DNA from: Alloiococcus otitis ATCC 51267
GTDB taxonomy: Bacteria; Bacillota; Bacilli; Lactobacillales; Carnobacteriaceae_A
Assembly: GCF_000315445.1 (NCBI RefSeq)
Contig: NZ_JH992958.1
Coordinates: 120,611-184,610, forward strand
Direction: 5' to 3'
Length of the DNA: 64,000 nucleotides
The position numbers and the translations under genes were made by a program. This document shows, in pieces, positions 28,610 through 37,484 of the stretch. The stretch's first letter is position 1. Each line of letters opens with the position of its first letter. The notes beneath the pieces are model-generated. The model had not been told where the DNA came from, did not search any database, and saw only the letters and a list, made by a program, of their open reading frames with translations.

Positions 28610-28780
28610 ATGGCTGTTCCAAAAAGACGACGATCAAGTTCACGTAAAAACAAAGGCCGGACACACAAAAAATTGAAGACTCCCAACCTTTCTTTCGACC
28701 CTAATACTGGTGAGTACAGGGTTGGGCACCGGATATCCCCCGATGGTTACTATAATGGCCGCAAAGTCTTAGACAAATAG
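28610..28780 (+). CDS. rpmF: Ribosomal protein bL32, cysteine-less (zinc-independent) paralog
   Basis: 56 residues beginning MAVPKRRRSSSRKNKGRTHK, the unmistakable L32 start. The usual two Cys-x-x-Cys pairs are absent: the positions read FDPNTGEY and HRISPDGYY. Such C-minus paralogs replace the zinc-binding L32 when zinc is scarce. The Zur box directly upstream supports this. AAGAGG lies before the ATG. A second, zinc-binding L32 gene is expected elsewhere in the genome. Confidence 0.93.
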   Translation: MAVPKRRRSSSRKNKGRTHKKLKTPNLSFDPNTGEYRVGHRISPDGYYNGRKVLDK

Positions 28781-28886
28781 CGGCCGGACAAAGCAGGCAA
28801 GGCATTGGTCTTGTCTGCTTTTTGTTGTTGTGAGACTAAGTTGAAGGCTTTGAGTTAAAGTTTAAGTTGTAGATTGGAAGGTTTTA

Positions 28887-28906
28887 AAACGTAATAGTTA
28901 CGATTT
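28887..28906. promoter_or_regulatory. Second Zur-like box without a downstream gene
   Basis: AAACGTAATAGTTACGATTT has the same half-sites as the box at 28569. A TATACT follows at 28912. No intact gene lies between here and the ISL3 element at 29407, so its target gene may be lost. Confidence 0.7.
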
Positions 28907-29248
28907 AAATTTTATACTGGACCACCGCCTCTGTCAAGCATCGTTATTGAAAGTTTTTTGGAAATTAAAGGCTTTATCCAAATTGAACATGGTAAAGGAC
29001 TCACCAAGGTCACTTATAAATAGTCCCCAGTTTGATAATTTTTCGGCCTTAGCCTTGTGGCAGTTACACTGTCCTTTATAGATGTGGATAGCCTTTCAAT
29101 AAGATTTCTTTTTAACCAGGCTGACATTGAACGCCTTCTACTTCAGTGCTTTTTTTGCCGGTAACCACCAATTGTCGCCTTCCATTCCATGACTCCTTGT
29201 ATCTAGTGATTGTCGCATTTTAAGCTTGGTTGATGCGAAGTTTAAAAA

Positions 29249-29358
29249 TTCTCTTATAACAGTTGTTGTTTGAGAAAAATATTGGGTGATTCTCGAATAA
29301 CTTAAGTTGTTTGAGAATTTCAGCATATAATTCTCAAACTTGGGGTCAAGTTTGAGAA
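29249..29358 (-). repeat. 41-bp-period palindrome array, family B (locus B4)
   Basis: Units at 29249, 29290 and 29331, exactly 41 bp apart. The arm order is reversed relative to B1-B3 (TTGTTTGAGAA on the right), so the array reads on the minus strand. The last unit is the start-cap type, with TTCTCAAACTTG facing CAAGTTTGAGAA. The ISL3 element lies 48 bp away. Two diverged family C cores (29171, 29209) lie just to the left. Confidence 0.9.
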
Positions 29359-29552
29359 TAACGACATTTATTAAAACACCAAGATCAAAAACGAATAATA
29401 AAAAAGGGTTCTACAACATTTGACGTTGGTGAGGGATTCACCAGCGTCATTTTTTTATTTGATGTTTTCGCCCTTTTTTCTTTTATGTATAGAAAAACAA
29501 GTGAATTCCCCTTACAATATAGTCACCACAACTTAAGAAAGGAGAAATTCAC

Positions 29553-30833
29553 TTGCCTCATCAACATGATATTCGAAATTTAATTCAGATTCAAGATGAA
29601 AACATTTCTTTTCAGGAACCGATGACTGAAGGAAGGGAAGTCAAAGGACAAGCGGCCTTAATTCTTCATGCCTCTTTAACCTACACACCACACTGCTGTG
29701 CTAAATGTGGGGTTGTTAACCAAAACGATACGATCATCAAAAATGGCACGCAGGAATCCATGATCACCTTACCCTTTCACCCCTTCAAACCCTTTTATTT
29801 ATGTCTCCGTAAGCAACGCTTTTATTGCCGCTCCTGTGGGAAAACATTTATGGCTTCGACCCATTTGGTTAACTTCAATTGCTTTATTGCCAATCCGCTG
29901 AAAGCTGGAGTAGCCTTTGAAGCAAGTCGGGCGGTTTCATATAAAGATATTGCCGAACGATTAAATATTTCTTAGTCGTCCGTCGCCCGTTTTGCCCGGC
30001 TAGCGGCGAAAGAAAGACGGAAGGGCCCCAAAAGCCTGCCTGCCCACCTGTCCTTTGATGAATTTAAATATAAGAAAGGGAAAATGGCCTTTGACTATAT
30101 TGATGCCGCTACCGGCCAGATCTTAGGCATTGTTTCCGGTCGGACCCAATATAAAATCAACCAACACTTTATCAGCCAGTACAGTCTAAAGGACCGGCAA
30201 CAGGTCCAAACGGTCACCATTGACATGAATGCCGGCTATGTTTCTTGTATTCGTGAACTCTTCCCCCAAGCTAAGATCATCATTGATCGCTTCCACTTAG
30301 TTCAATTGATCAATCGGTCGTTTAACCAAACTAGGATTCAATACATGAACCAACTCAAATCCAACTCTTCGGATCAAAAGAAATATAGGCGACTCAAAGC
30401 TTATTGGAAGCTCTTTTTAAAAAAAGAATCTGACTTATCCTATACGTCCGATCACTTTTACCGTCTCTTTGGTCAACGAACCGAAGCGGGTATTCTTCAG
30501 GAAATGTTAGACTATGATCCGTCCTTAAAACGGCATTACCGGCTTTATCAAGACTTGATAAAGGCCATCCAAGACCAAGACATGGCCAAGCTAGAAGATC
30601 GATTAGCCGTCAACCAAGAAGGATTATCCAGCTACATGAAACGCAGCCTTAAGACCATAGCAAAACACCTCCCCTTTATTGAAAACACCTTTCACTATCC
30701 GTATACCAACGGTAAAATTGAAGGTACCCATCATAAAATCAAAGTCTTAAACCGCATTGCTTATGGCTTCCGAAACCTTGGCAATTACCTCGACCGGATT
30801 TGCCTTTACTTTAGCTCCCAACCCATTCAATAA
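29553..30833 (+). pseudogene. ISL3-family transposase, interrupted by a stop codon
   Basis: The N-terminal part has the ISL3 zinc ribbon (HCCAKCGVVN and YCRSCGK). A TAG at 29973-29975 breaks the frame inside the helix-turn-helix region (AERLNIS, stop, SSVARFARL). The same frame then continues without a gap through the DDE domain (VTIDMNAGY, IIDRFHLVQLIN, NGKIEGTHHKIK) to 30833. One nonsense change therefore separates it from a full-length 426-codon transposase. It is unlikely to move on its own. Confidence 0.92.
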
Positions 30834-30835
30834 AA

Positions 30836-30866
30836 AAGGGGCAACTCTAAAAAGTTGCCCCAAAAA
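30836..30866 (+). terminator. Terminator at the 3' end of the ISL3 transposase
   Basis: GGGGCAACT ... AGTTGCCCC hairpin with A/T runs, directly after the transposase stop, inside the element. Confidence 0.8.
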
Positions 30867-30920
30867 AGAACAGTGACTATATTATACCACCAACGTTAAA
30901 AAATGAAGAGCCTAAAAAAG

Positions 30921-30977
30921 AAGCTTAAAGAATGAAGGATAGTTAGCTAATCCTTTCGATTCTTTAAGCTCTTTTTA
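30921..30977 (-). terminator. Terminator of the adhesin gene
   Basis: A long stem (AAGCTTAAAGAAT ... ATTCTTTAAGCT with an inner AAGGAT/ATCCTT pair). On the minus strand it ends in CTTTTTTA, the target sequence duplicated by the ISL3 element. It lies about 50 bp after the adhesin stop. Confidence 0.85.
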
Positions 30978-31028
30978 AAGAGGGCCAGTACTTAACAGCT
31001 ATCTGAAAATAGATTAATATTATTTAAT

Positions 31029-34000
31029 TTATTTTCGTCTAAACTTATCAGCTAGTTTAGCCATTGCACCAGTCAACAATGAACCCAGGCTAGTCATAGC
31101 AAGCATCCATGAATTTGTAGCAGTGTCTGGCAATTTACCTTCTTCATCTTCACTACTATCTTCTTTAGCCTTAAGGTCTGTTTCACTTACTACTTGCGAA
31201 TGATCCTCTTTGATACTTCTATTAACAGTTGGTTCAGATCTTGACTGGTTATCGGCAGTTTTGTTGTAAGAAGTGCTATCATCTGTAGCCTCTTTATTAC
31301 CATTGCCTTGATCGTCTTCAAGCCCTTCATCAATTGAGTCAAAACTTGAATCTTGGTCATAATCATCTGACGATTGTGGTTCTTCAATCTCAACAATAAT
31401 TTCAACTGTATCTTGACTGCCATCTGGGTAGTCAATGGTAACCGGGACGTCGTATTTACCGGACTCGCTGCCGTCTGGCAGGTCACTTGGGTCATAATTG
31501 ATATCAGGTTGACTACCGTCAGATTGGCCCGGAATCGTGATAGCTCCTTGAATATCTTCATCACTCGGGTTTTGGCCGTAGTCTTTTTCGACCGGTTGAA
31601 CATGTGGGTCATAAAGACTGGCTTGGTCTCGTTGGACAACAATGACGAAGCTGTCGGTCATTTGGGCCCCATTGCCACTGACCACGGGAACAGTGACGTC
31701 AAATTCACGTTCGGTTTCCCCAGTTTCCCAATCGGTAATGATTGGAGTCCCGACCAATGTTACTTGTCCGTCGGAATCTTTTTGACTGTCGAGTCCGTCA
31801 GGATAGCCCGCTGGATCACCGATAATCGAGTCATCCTCTTCTGGAGTGATCTCAATTGGTCGGATCGCTTGTCCATTGATGACGGTCACTGCTTCAATTG
31901 GCTCAATGCCGGTGATCGGTTCAATTGGGGTCATCTCAACAGCGTTGACGGTAAAGCTAGCTCCAACGACTTCGGTGGACCCGTCCGCATAGTTAACAAG
32001 GACAGGGACAAGGACTTGATCGCCCACCTGTCGGTCGCCTGTATAGCTGTCACTGAGGGACACTCGGCCGGTGTCTTGGGCCACGCGAATGCCGTTTGGC
32101 ATGGATTTGCCGAGGACATAAGAAGCGACGACCGGATCGGTCACAGCTTGCCAGTCACCTGCTTCATCTTGAGCCCAGAGACTTGGCCAGCTAGAAGCAG
32201 CTTGACCCACCGTCACATCGGTGTCCGGATAAGTGACGGTTACTTGTTCGCTAAGACTTGGGTTAATCACAACCGGCACGGTCACTTGGGCTTGACTGCC
32301 ATCTGGGTAGTCAATGGTAACCGGGACGTCGTATTTACCGGACTCGCTGCCGTCTGGCAGGTCACTTGGGTCATAGTTAATATTCGGTTGACTACCATCT
32401 TCTGGGTAACCTGGAATAGTGATAGCACCAGTTATATCGTCTTCATCTGGCCCTTGTCCGTATGGTTTATCAACCTCGTCAACCTCTGGATCAAATAAAT
32501 CAGATATCAATCGTTTAATTGTAATATTGAAGACTTCTGAACCTGTATTATCAGATGAATCAGTCGCAAGTAATATGATTTCGTAGTTACGCAATGGCTC
32601 ATGACTACCCCAATCACTAACAATAGGTGTACCACTAATTAGACCAAGATTTTCATTGTAATCAACTCCGTCTGGTAGGCCCAGAACTTTTACGGTAGAA
32701 CTTGGGTCATCTACTTCCGGACGAATTGGAATAATAGGGTCTCCTTCTTTAATGATTTGATCATCTATATTGCCAATGGTTGGAGCAGTAGTATCGACAA
32801 CATTTACCGGTACTATCACTGCTTGACTCGATTTATCAGGGTAAGAGATTGTGACATCAACTGGATAGTAGCCTAGCTGAGTGCCATCTGGCAGGTCTTG
32901 CCCTCTATCAAGAGTTATAGATGGGCTTTGACTTGGGAAGTTGGGATGGAAGGCATATCCCGGAACGCTCACCTGATCTAAAATATCATCCGGCGCAATT
33001 GGCTCTCCTAATTCTGATAGGAGAGGTTTAACTTCCGGTTTAAACCGGTTAGCTTCAGGTATTGTTTTTTCCTCAACAGTAACCGAAGCATAAATCGTCT
33101 CTTTGGACCCATCCGGATAATTGACCTGGACAGGAATATAATAGTCGCCAGTTTTAACCAGGATACTAGGATAAACTCTTATAGAGCCATCGCTATTAAC
33201 AGTAGACCAAGGCACTTGGTCTTCATCGTCAGGATGGGAGTATACTATATCCTCTGGCAATGGTGTCCAGTATCGGTTGAATGGAGAAGCAATTATTTTT
33301 TCTTCCCCGCGTTCTACTGAAGTTTCTGGATAAAAAGGTGCATTGTCAGCAGCATCGTTAACTGGCTCTTCATCCTTGTATTGAACGATAAAGGAATCGG
33401 TAGATATAACACTATCATCTCCACCGTAACCGGTAACCAGTTTAACCTGTATGATTTCACCAGACTTAATATTCATATCTTTAGCTTCTTCAGCTGTTTC
33501 CGGTACCAGCCAAATATCATCAACACTAACATTTATTGGGGTTAAAGGAGTTTCTTTTAAGATATCGCCTCCTTCATTTGTCCAACGAATTCGCGGATTC
33601 AGCTCTTTAGGAGGGAGGCGGTCCCCAGTGACATCTACAGTAACAGTATCCCCCAATTTAGCCGGCGAGTTATCAGTGTCATGGGAAGTGACTCGTAACT
33701 TCAAGTCAACTGTTGGAATTACGGCAAAGTTAATATTATGTTTACTATTGTAAGCCGCATTACTAGCCATGGGTTGAGGTCGCCAAGACATATTGGCTAG
33801 TGGAGATCGGAAGACTGGAATAGTGTAAGCTGAATAGGTTGCCATTGGTTCAAAATCAGGGTTCAAAACAAAGAAGTAGACGTAATTCATGGCACCTATA
33901 AGTCCATTTTGTATCCCTTCACCCTGGTTAAAGCGGATAGTGTAACGCCCTTGTAAATCTGTTTTAGCGATACGGGTACCGCCAATATAATCTGGTCGTG

Positions 34001-36017
34001 CTGTCAATAAGACTTTTGTCGCATCAGCCTGCTGAGAAATAGGTCGGCTTCTAACAAGACTATCGTATGCTTGGCGACCTTCTGGCGTTAACCAGGAAAC
34101 ACCAACATAGTAACCATCCGCCTTAGGATCTCTCGTGTTATTATTAGGCCCTGTAGCTGAGTTAGCCCAATCACCTGCCCCAGTTTCAAGCCAGACATGG
34201 CCAGATAAGGCTACTTCGTCATAAAGGTCAACATTATCGGTACCATCATGGAAGATTGTTAAACCCGCCGGAGCTGTCATCGGACCAATGGGGTCAACTG
34301 TCCATTCACTAACTGGAACCGTCATATAGGAAGACCCATCTTTGTTTTCCTCTGGCAATTCACTCATGAAGACAGCTACCTTTTGCATATTTGTGCCAAT
34401 TAGAGGGAATTGACCCATGTTGATACCAGTAACTGAATTAGCATAAACCCGAGGAAGATAACCGCTTGCTTGACGTAGCATAACCAATCTATTGCCGTTA
34501 TCATTGATGGTGATTGGAACGTAAAGAGTATAATATTGGCCGGCACGTGCCCTATACTGACGAAGGTCACCGTTAGCATCTACCCAACCTTGTCTTAAGT
34601 CAAAGGCGAAATCGCCTCCACGTCGACCATCACCATTAACATCAATCACTGATTGAGTTTCGGTAACGTATAGCGGGGAGACTGCACCGTCTCTATCAAA
34701 CCAGCGCAGGTAGACCTTGGTCCCATCTGGAGCAGGTGTTAAGCCATTGGCAAAAGTCGATGGTTGGCCTTGGTCGACTATATGGACAGACCCAGAAAGA
34801 GTGTACTTAGCATTAGTAGCATCTACCATGTTAGAAATATAAGCATTAGGGTCACCAACAGGAACTTCATCTAGACCATTTCGGTGGGTCGTCAAAGCAT
34901 TCGCTGGAATGATTTTACCTAATTCGTCAGATTCAATTGATTTATAGTCCCTAATAACCTGGTTTTGGATAAATTGTTTAATTAAGACTGTATTGGTTAG
35001 TGAGCGTAACTGATCTTCGTTAATATCAAATCCAAGCTGGTCTAGTCCACTATAAAAGTCCAGTATATTCTCCATGTCATCTTCTGTTAACTGGCTTAAA
35101 TCAAATTGGCTTAAGTCGTCACTTTTCTTGACTTTATCGTCTATACCTAAGTTTTTGAGGGGGGAACGAACCTCTTCATTTTCCACTCCAGCTTTGATAG
35201 ATGACCAAAGAGAGTCAGTCAAATCATCTGATTCAGACTCAGCCTGTTGATCTAAAGCTGCCTTCAAATCTTCTAATTCTTTTGCAGATCGGTCAAAGTC
35301 CTTTTGATCTGTATCTTCGGCCTCTCTTTCATTAGCAATTATTTTGTCTTCATGGTCCGCTAATGATTTGCCTGAATCTTGATCTGACTCATCTTCTTGT
35401 TTATCTTCTAAAGAAACCGAATCAGTATCATTTCTTTTGAAGAAGAAGAAACTTTCCTCAAAACTTTCTTCTTCGTCTATTTCTTTTTCATTCACTTCAT
35501 CCGAATAATCTTCTTCGGACTCTTCCGTAATTTGACTCGGGTAAGAGTCAGGTTGACCTTCAACCGGGTCAGTCTCATCTTCCTCATCGTCTGCTAAGTA
35601 ATTTTTCTCTGTCAGATGGCTACCTAGGTAGTCCTCATCAGATTCTCTGCCCAATAAGGACTCTTTTTCAGCAGTAGGATCCGCAACTTTGCTATTCTTG
35701 GGTAAGTTAGACTCTTCACCATCTTCGCTCTCTGGTAATTTCTCAGTCAGCGAGTCTGGATCATGCTCTTCCTCCGGTGCTTGACCACTATCAAGTGTGT
35801 CATCGCCATACAAATCAGCTAAACTATACTGTGCCTCAAGTAAGTTTAGGCTAGTATTGTCAGCTTCTTGGGCGCTAACACTGCTGCCACCCAAAAAAGC
35901 TAAACCGGCTCCAATAGCAACCGATGTGACACCGATCGTTAATTTTTTAATTGTATACCGATAATAGCGGTGTGCTTGCTTCTCCGACTTTACCTTCTTG
36001 TTATTCTTTCCTAGCAA
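31029..36017 (-). CDS. Giant cell-wall-anchored adhesin with Rib/Ig-like repeats
   Basis: 1662 residues from a TTG start, chosen because AGGAGG lies seven bases upstream. The N-terminus has a YSIRK-like export signal (YRYTIKKLTIGVTSVAIGAG). An acidic, low-complexity stretch follows to about residue 260, then a large folded region (about 380-770), then Ig-like and Rib/YPDG repeats. Two copies of SDLPDGSESGKYDVPVTIDY are present; the DNA behind them is identical over 85 bp. The C-terminus has LPDTA at about 1629, a membrane helix and a basic tail, so a sortase should attach it to peptidoglycan. It is a probable adhesin; its ligand is unknown. It is a single-gene unit. Confidence 0.88.
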   Translation of the reverse strand: MLGKNNKKVKSEKQAHRYYRYTIKKLTIGVTSVAIGAGLAFLGGSSVSAQEADNTSLNLLEAQYSLADLYGDDTLDSGQAPEEEHDPDSLTEKLPESEDGEESNLPKNSKVADPTAEKESLLGRESDEDYLGSHLTEKNYLADDEEDETDPVEGQPDSYPSQITEESEEDYSDEVNEKEIDEEESFEESFFFFKRNDTDSVSLEDKQEDESDQDSGKSLADHEDKIIANEREAEDTDQKDFDRSAKELEDLKAALDQQAESESDDLTDSLWSSIKAGVENEEVRSPLKNLGIDDKVKKSDDLSQFDLSQLTEDDMENILDFYSGLDQLGFDINEDQLRSLTNTVLIKQFIQNQVIRDYKSIESDELGKIIPANALTTHRNGLDEVPVGDPNAYISNMVDATNAKYTLSGSVHIVDQGQPSTFANGLTPAPDGTKVYLRWFDRDGAVSPLYVTETQSVIDVNGDGRRGGDFAFDLRQGWVDANGDLRQYRARAGQYYTLYVPITINDNGNRLVMLRQASGYLPRVYANSVTGINMGQFPLIGTNMQKVAVFMSELPEENKDGSSYMTVPVSEWTVDPIGPMTAPAGLTIFHDGTDNVDLYDEVALSGHVWLETGAGDWANSATGPNNNTRDPKADGYYVGVSWLTPEGRQAYDSLVRSRPISQQADATKVLLTARPDYIGGTRIAKTDLQGRYTIRFNQGEGIQNGLIGAMNYVYFFVLNPDFEPMATYSAYTIPVFRSPLANMSWRPQPMASNAAYNSKHNINFAVIPTVDLKLRVTSHDTDNSPAKLGDTVTVDVTGDRLPPKELNPRIRWTNEGGDILKETPLTPINVSVDDIWLVPETAEEAKDMNIKSGEIIQVKLVTGYGGDDSVISTDSFIVQYKDEEPVNDAADNAPFYPETSVERGEEKIIASPFNRYWTPLPEDIVYSHPDDEDQVPWSTVNSDGSIRVYPSILVKTGDYYIPVQVNYPDGSKETIYASVTVEEKTIPEANRFKPEVKPLLSELGEPIAPDDILDQVSVPGYAFHPNFPSQSPSITLDRGQDLPDGTQLGYYPVDVTISYPDKSSQAVIVPVNVVDTTAPTIGNIDDQIIKEGDPIIPIRPEVDDPSSTVKVLGLPDGVDYNENLGLISGTPIVSDWGSHEPLRNYEIILLATDSSDNTGSEVFNITIKRLISDLFDPEVDEVDKPYGQGPDEDDITGAITIPGYPEDGSQPNINYDPSDLPDGSESGKYDVPVTIDYPDGSQAQVTVPVVINPSLSEQVTVTYPDTDVTVGQAASSWPSLWAQDEAGDWQAVTDPVVASYVLGKSMPNGIRVAQDTGRVSLSDSYTGDRQVGDQVLVPVLVNYADGSTEVVGASFTVNAVEMTPIEPITGIEPIEAVTVINGQAIRPIEITPEEDDSIIGDPAGYPDGLDSQKDSDGQVTLVGTPIITDWETGETEREFDVTVPVVSGNGAQMTDSFVIVVQRDQASLYDPHVQPVEKDYGQNPSDEDIQGAITIPGQSDGSQPDINYDPSDLPDGSESGKYDVPVTIDYPDGSQDTVEIIVEIEEPQSSDDYDQDSSFDSIDEGLEDDQGNGNKEATDDSTSYNKTADNQSRSEPTVNRSIKEDHSQVVSETDLKAKEDSSEDEEGKLPDTATNSWMLAMTSLGSLLTGAMAKLADKFRRK
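31412..31496. repeat. 85-bp exact repeat in the adhesin gene, copy 1
   Basis: Identical, base for base, to 32291-32375, within the DNA encoding the Rib-type repeats. Exact identity, including third codon positions, points to recent duplication or gene conversion. Confidence 0.95.
32291..32375. repeat. 85-bp exact repeat in the adhesin gene, copy 2
   Basis: Second copy of the 85-bp repeat at 31412-31496, in the same orientation and reading frame, 879 bp away. Confidence 0.95.
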
Positions 36018-36664
36018 AACATGACCTCCTAAAGCATGTGTAAAATGTAACAATCAATCATATGACCACATATTACAAAGGATAATGATAAAAAGCAACC
36101 GGTATTTATTTCGATTGCTAATTATATATTAGTTATTTTAATTCCATTTTTGGTAATATAGGCTTTTGTACAATATTAATATTGAAAATTTAAAACTAAA
36201 TTCATTTTTTGTTTAAAACTATTATAAATATTATTTATTATATAATTAATTATTATTATTAGCTTGATTAATCTAGCTTTGACTTGTAAACAGCCTAACT
36301 TACAATGACATTCATAGGTAAGGATATAGTTCCCTGGTACGAAAACTTTCTCAAGTTTTTAGAGTGTGATAATGCTTGCTATAACAGTATTCGTAATGGT
36401 TTTTATTCCAATAAAGTGTCAAAGATTAGGTCTTGGCAAAAATAGTAAATGTCATCAGGCCAAGTGCAAACCAGACTCAGACAGAACCCATTTTTGCCTT
36501 TTTGTTGACCCAAAGAAGATTTTATTTCTGTAGTTAATCCCTAAAAGCTTGTAACAGCCTGCATTTTTCCTGAAAATTTCTCATCTCATTCCTTAAGAAA
36601 AAAGCTTGCTCACTTTCCTCTCCCACATTCTTGCAAGATGGCCATGCTAATTTAAAATTAATTA

Positions 36665-36694
36665 TTGATTTTTTCCCGCAATTCACTATATAAT
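36665..36694 (+). promoter_or_regulatory. Promoter of candidate small RNA
   Basis: TTGATT (36665-36670) and a perfect TATAAT (36689-36694) are spaced 18 bp apart in a stretch with no gene. The start site would be near 36701. Confidence 0.6.
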
Positions 36695-36700
36695 AAAAGA

Positions 36701-36870
36701 CAGGAGTTATAGCTCCTTGTGCGCGTATAGGTGAGGGGTTCAGGCTTGTTTTATCATGAACAGCCCCAACCCATCTAGCAGCCATAACTGACGATAACTA
36801 GGATAATTTTAACTAGTCACTCGTCAAATCAACCGGGGCCACCAACCCCTACAATTCCTTTTCTTTTTTG
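36701..36870 (+). ncRNA. Candidate structured small RNA
   Basis: The sequence after the promoter folds into successive stems. AGTTAT near 36705 pairs with ATAACT near 36784. Inside that, TAGGTGAGGGG (36728-36738) faces CCCCAACCCATCTA, with TTCA/TGAA at the tip. A second hairpin, TGACGA ... TCGTCA, encloses ACTAG/CTAGT (about 36788-36828). A short GGGG/CCCC stem and a T-rich tract (36846-36870) could end it; otherwise the strong terminator at 36940 would. It matches no family I can name and has no convincing ORF. It could also be an orphan leader. Confidence 0.4.
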
Positions 36871-36939
36871 TTTCTAAGTGACTGGTTTACAGTCATATTC
36901 TTTCTTTCTTTTTAACTTTATGGCTTTACCAACGTGCGC

Positions 36940-36975
36940 AAAAATACCCCTCCCGCTTAGCGGTGGGGTATTTTT
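36940..36975 (+). terminator. Strong orphan terminator
   Basis: AAAAATACCCC ... GGGGTATTTTT hairpin with a CGC/GCG core. No gene ends here on either strand, which supports an RNA-only transcript from 36701. Confidence 0.85.
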
Positions 36976-37044
36976 AATTGGTCTGGGGGATAAATGCCTT
37001 TCGCGGTCGAATAAACCATGCTCGGTGTCTTAACCTACTAGCCA

Positions 37045-37133
37045 GGAGCACCCCCGCGTGTGCGGGAAAGACACTCTGACCGGGTCGCTGTCAACTATGA
37101 TGGGAGGATCACCCCCGCCTATGCGGGAAAGAC
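37045..37133. CRISPR. Two-repeat relic CRISPR array, type I-E repeat
   Basis: Two 28-bp repeats (37045-37072 and 37106-37133) match except for three positions and share CACCCCCGC ... TGCGGGAAAGAC, the stem-forming core of type I-E repeats. They flank one 33-bp spacer (37073-37105), the normal I-E spacer length. No cas genes are in the window. The first repeat is the more divergent at its left end. It looks like a remnant or orphan array. Confidence 0.8.
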
Positions 37134-37430
37134 GTAAAAGATCCCCTTTGCTAAGCCAAAGTTATTTGATCTAATCCCAGAATTTATTCACTTTGCTGGT
37201 CAGTTTAAAAGCGTAAAGTCCCTTAATCCTACAGAAAGAATAAAAGGCCATTTTACCCCTTTAGTATAATCTAAAGTCTAAGAATAGTACAAGTCTAAGC
37301 CATCTTTAAATTTATAATGAATGGCCTCAGTGGATTTGTTACCAAGCACAAGAAAACAAACCAACAAGGCTACTGATATGAAAGTTTCAGTAAGCTTTTT
37401 CCACTTCCATCCCTTACCCCACTCCAAACC

Positions 37431-37467
37431 AAAACCCCCAGCCACTCTCAAGTGATAACTGGGGGTT
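37431..37467 (-). terminator. Terminator after glpO
   Basis: AACCCCCAG ... CTGGGGGTTTT on the minus strand, 18 bp after the glpO stop. Confidence 0.85.
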
Positions 37468-37484
37468 GCTTGCTTCAATTGATT

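Larger units (their letters stand above)
29407..30912 (+). mobile_element. ISL3-family insertion sequence
   Basis: A 1506-bp element. The ends are imperfect inverted repeats sharing ACGTTGGTG about 16 bp in (left begins GGTTCTACAACATTTG, right complement begins GGCTCTTCATTTTTTA). It is flanked by the 8-bp duplication TAAAAAAG at 29399-29406 and 30913-30920, as expected for this family. It carries one transposase gene, disabled by an in-frame stop. It landed in the T-tract of the adhesin gene terminator. Confidence 0.92.

Noticed and set aside
28977-29030. ISL3 end remnant (ACTCACCAAGGTCAC) or gene tail
   Set aside because: Similarity to the ISL3 left end is short and no matching right end or start codon was found, so it is not annotated as a feature.
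31374-32498. 374-codon open frame antisense to the adhesin gene
   Set aside because: It arises from the repetitive Asp/Gly/Pro-rich coding strand, has no ribosome-binding site, and lies wholly inside the adhesin gene.
36534-36620. RNase P RNA fragment (AGAGGAAAGTG on the minus strand)
   Set aside because: Only a short resemblance to one conserved region; the rest of the RNase P RNA pattern and length is absent.
36534-36785. 83-codon minus-strand frame in the gene-free region
   Set aside because: No ribosome-binding site, no recognisable domain, and it overlaps the structured RNA candidate on the other strand.
37278-37478. 66-codon frame with a hydrophobic stretch after glpO
   Set aside because: Its only start is a TTG without a ribosome-binding site, and its first codons run through the glpO terminator.
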